Positions 4,741 to 6,218 of a DNA stretch of 6,218 nucleotides are shown here, one piece after another. The stretch lies in contig CANPXA010000108.1 of assembly GCA_947585525.1 (NCBI GenBank), positions 1 through 6,218 on the forward strand, given 5' to 3'. This DNA comes from an uncultured Akkermansia sp. Lineage in GTDB: Bacteria; Verrucomicrobiota; Verrucomicrobiia; Verrucomicrobiales; Akkermansiaceae. The notes beneath the pieces were generated by a model. It did no database searches, was not told where the DNA came from, and saw only the letters and a program-made list of their open reading frames with translations. The translations under genes were made by a program, and so were the position numbers. Position 1 is the stretch's first letter. Every line of letters starts with the position of its first letter.

Positions 4741-6023
4741 TCGCCACGATCGTGTTGGCGACGGTAGCCGGGTTCTTCCGTCATTTTGAGTTTGAGACGG
4801 TTGTCGCCTGCGTCCATCTGCTCACGCAGTTTTTGCATATACGGGGCTTCATCGTACGGAGGGGGTTCAATGTGTTTGCCGAACCAGAAACCCCACTTGA
4901 GGTACAAATAGACGAGTGCAACCATAGCATCCTGGTCACCTTCTTCATCGGCAATTTTACGGAGTATGTTCACCAGATCAGCACGGACTTTTTGGGGATT
5001 TTTCCCCATTCTGTTGGTCTGCAGACTGTGCATATCCGAACACCAAGTGAGATACGCATCGGACTTTTCTCCTCCCCACGAGAAAACATTGACCAGCACC
5101 CGCGTGTGGAAAGTGTTGCCGTACCAGCTCGGCTGAATCTTTTTGATGAGAGGCAGAGCCTCATTGAGCATCTGCGCCTCGATGGCCTTGTAGTCGATAT
5201 TTGGTCGTTCGCTGGCAAGGCCAACGTAGTTGCCGCCCTCCGAGGAAAGTAAGAGATACGCGTAATAATCCCCTGCTTTGGCAGCCGCCGTCATCCACAT
5301 CTTCGCGTCCGGAGTGTACGAATTATGCAGTTTCAGCACGTGAAAGTTATATTCGGTCATACACTCACCAAGCTGGCGCATGGCGGGAACAAAGCCCTTC
5401 TCTGCCACCGCACGCATCTCATTCACAGCCTCCAAACGCAGGTCGGGATTGTCGCTGGTGGGCGCGAAATATTTGTTGACTAACGCCGTGAGATAGGCGC
5501 CGATGAGGCTCCCCTTTTCAGCGGCAGCCTTGCAATCTTCGAGCATGAGCTCCATACCGGCTTTTCCCGTTTCGCCCCTTCTCCGAGCCAGCTGGTATTG
5601 CGCCAGTGCATGCCACGCCAAGGCATCTGCGTTCCCTGCATCGGCGGCCTTTTGGAAGTACCCGAGCGCCTCCTCGGCAGAGCCGACACCCTCCTCCAAC
5701 TTATTCATGGCGTGGTGCCCCAGGCGCACCATGGCATCGGTATCACCCTGGTCGGCCTTGGCTTGCAGTTCCTCCACCTCTTCCTCTTTGACTCGTGCAT
5801 CCGGTGGGTTAATCAGTTTGAGCTTTGCCAGCTTCTTGGAGAGCAAGGCAGCCGCCTTTTTGGAATCCCGAATGGCTTTTTTCTCCTGCTTTTCCTCTTT
5901 TTTCTTCTCCTTGAGATACTCCTTCTGAGTCATGAAACCTTTCGTTTTTTTTGCGGCATAAGCCTCCGGGCAGCACACGATGCCCAACAAAACCGCACAC
6001 AGAACTGTCAGATACCCCTTCAT
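4737..6023 (-). CDS. Secreted Sel1-repeat (TPR-like) protein
   Basis: A 428-residue protein. Residues 1-23 form a Sec signal ending AYA, followed by AKK (type I cleavage). Residues 24-70 are very Lys/Glu-rich (KEKKKEEKQEKK) and probably helical or coiled. From about 84 there are Sel1-like helical pairs: ADQGDTDAMVRLG (90-102), ALGYFQKAADAGNADALAWHAL (119-140), then CKAAAEKGSLIGAY (164-177). Further diverged units include MRAVAEKGFVPAMRQLGE and WMTAAAKAGDYYAYLLL. Such repeats form alpha-solenoid scaffolds for protein-protein contacts. No catalytic domain is seen. Likely periplasmic or envelope-associated; the partner is unknown. The chosen ATG directly precedes the signal peptide. It has only a weak GAGAGA purine stretch before it, and a predicted promoter start falls on the ATG. 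The last codons (RQHDRGE) and the stop lie at the edge of a repeat element, so the C-terminus may have been altered by repeat insertion. Confidence 0.92.
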   Translation of the reverse strand: MKGYLTVLCAVLLGIVCCPEAYAAKKTKGFMTQKEYLKEKKKEEKQEKKAIRDSKKAAALLSKKLAKLKLINPPDARVKEEEVEELQAKADQGDTDAMVRLGHHAMNKLEEGVGSAEEALGYFQKAADAGNADALAWHALAQYQLARRRGETGKAGMELMLEDCKAAAEKGSLIGAYLTALVNKYFAPTSDNPDLRLEAVNEMRAVAEKGFVPAMRQLGECMTEYNFHVLKLHNSYTPDAKMWMTAAAKAGDYYAYLLLSSEGGNYVGLASERPNIDYKAIEAQMLNEALPLIKKIQPSWYGNTFHTRVLVNVFSWGGEKSDAYLTWCSDMHSLQTNRMGKNPQKVRADLVNILRKIADEEGDQDAMVALVYLYLKWGFWFGKHIEPPPYDEAPYMQKLREQMDAGDNRLKLKMTEEPGYRRQHDRGE

Positions 6024-6029
6024 TCTCTC

Positions 6030-6058
6030 ACGGTATGAAAGTTTCCCTTCCTTGTCAA
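6030..6058 (-). promoter_or_regulatory. Predicted promoter of the Sel1-repeat gene
   Basis: On the minus strand a perfect -35 box, TTGACA (6053-6058), is followed after 17 bases by TACCGT (6030-6035). The latter keeps the three most conserved -10 positions (T, A, final T). The start expected 7 bases after the -10 box is the A of the ATG at 6023, so the mRNA would be leaderless. Repeat DNA begins at about 6061, two bases upstream of the -35 box. Confidence 0.55.
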
Positions 6059-6060
6059 GT

Positions 6061-6142
6061 AAAAACCCTGGGCGGCGTTCCGCCGCCTATTTACGAATTA
6101 CGAATTACGAATTACGAATTACGAATTACGAATTACGAATTT
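6061..6142 (+). repeat. Composite repeat copy F: GC hairpin plus 7 heptads
   Basis: A 7-bp hairpin, GGCGGCG (6071-6077), loop TTC, CGCCGCC (6081-6087), runs into TATTTACGA. Units are TTTACGA (6090-6096) and six perfect ATTACGA (6097-6138), then ATTTGGCACC. The palindromic core found after the heptads in copies A, C and D is absent, and unrelated AT-rich sequence follows to about 6170. So the head and heptad module can occur without the core. Confidence 0.85.
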
Positions 6143-6200
6143 GGCACCTCTAAAAACTCAAAATTTTTGAAAAAGGGCAAGCCCATAATTCCTCTCCCCC

Positions 6201-6218
6201 GGACATTTTGTCCTTTTT
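6201..6218. terminator. Short hairpin with T-run at window edge
   Basis: GGACA (6201-6205), loop TTT, TGTCC (6209-6213) is followed by TTTTT (6214-6218) on the plus strand. The five-base stem is short, and no plus-strand gene lies upstream in this window, so a terminator is only one reading. Read on the minus strand it contains GGACAAAATG, also present on the plus strand at 101-110 within the four-hairpin run. It may therefore be the edge of another copy of that module. Confidence 0.3.

Noticed and set aside
4608..5252. 214-codon open frame on the plus strand
   Set aside because: It begins in repeat copy D and continues antisense to the Sel1-repeat gene. It has no recognisable domain, and its start lies in repeat DNA.

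Overview
The window looks like a chromosomal segment of a Gram-negative-type bacterium with short, repeat-filled intergenic regions. All five credible genes are on the minus strand. The organism cannot be fixed from this sequence. A Verrucomicrobiota/PVC-type bacterium is my tentative guess. It rests on two Sec-signal proteins of unknown function, one with a helical 'VKN..TAEAAA..L' segment that I recall from secreted proteins of that group, and on the Sel1-type secreted protein. Moderate GC and the lack of Shine-Dalgarno (SD) sites are compatible with it but not diagnostic.

Layout from low to high coordinates. Positions 1-444 hold no gene. They contain a GC hairpin, degenerate heptads, a run of four small hairpins, one long and one truncated copy of an interspersed palindromic element, and two simple tandem repeats. 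445-1764(-) is a DUF4143-type AAA ATPase. Its promoter (1771-1799) and a 33-bp iterated repeat (1804-1889) lie directly upstream, followed by a short relic of the palindromic element (1911-1950). 1952-2758(-) is a secreted helical protein of unknown function. It overlaps the end of tyrS (2755-3984, -) by ATGA, so the two form one operon. A near-consensus promoter (3994-4022) lies immediately before tyrS, followed by the most complete repeat copy (4028-4222). 4259-4561(-) is an AT-rich ORF for a three-helix membrane protein, sitting between two like-oriented repeat copies. The second copy (4626-4740) runs into the stop codon of 4737-6023(-), a secreted Sel1-repeat protein. That gene has its own promoter (6030-6058), followed by another heptad array (6061-6142).

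The most interesting part is between the genes. A composite repeat recurs at every non-operonic gene boundary, always in the same orientation. Its parts, in order, are a GC hairpin, the boundary CTATTTACGA, a variable number of ATTACGA heptads (about 1 to 9 perfect units) and a 50-bp palindromic core, then a less conserved tail. The core has a constant GCGCC/GGCGC stem whose 3-nt loop varies between copies. Three promoter predictions place the transcription start at, or 3 nt before, the ATG. None of the five genes has a convincing SD site. Leaderless or near-leaderless mRNAs are therefore plausible here. The -35 boxes lie only 2 to 5 bases from the edge of repeat DNA.

Functionally the genes are mixed: one housekeeping tRNA synthetase, a co-transcribed envelope protein, a secreted scaffold-like protein, a small membrane protein and an accessory ATPase. 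I see no defence island, CRISPR array, tRNA, rRNA or transposase gene.
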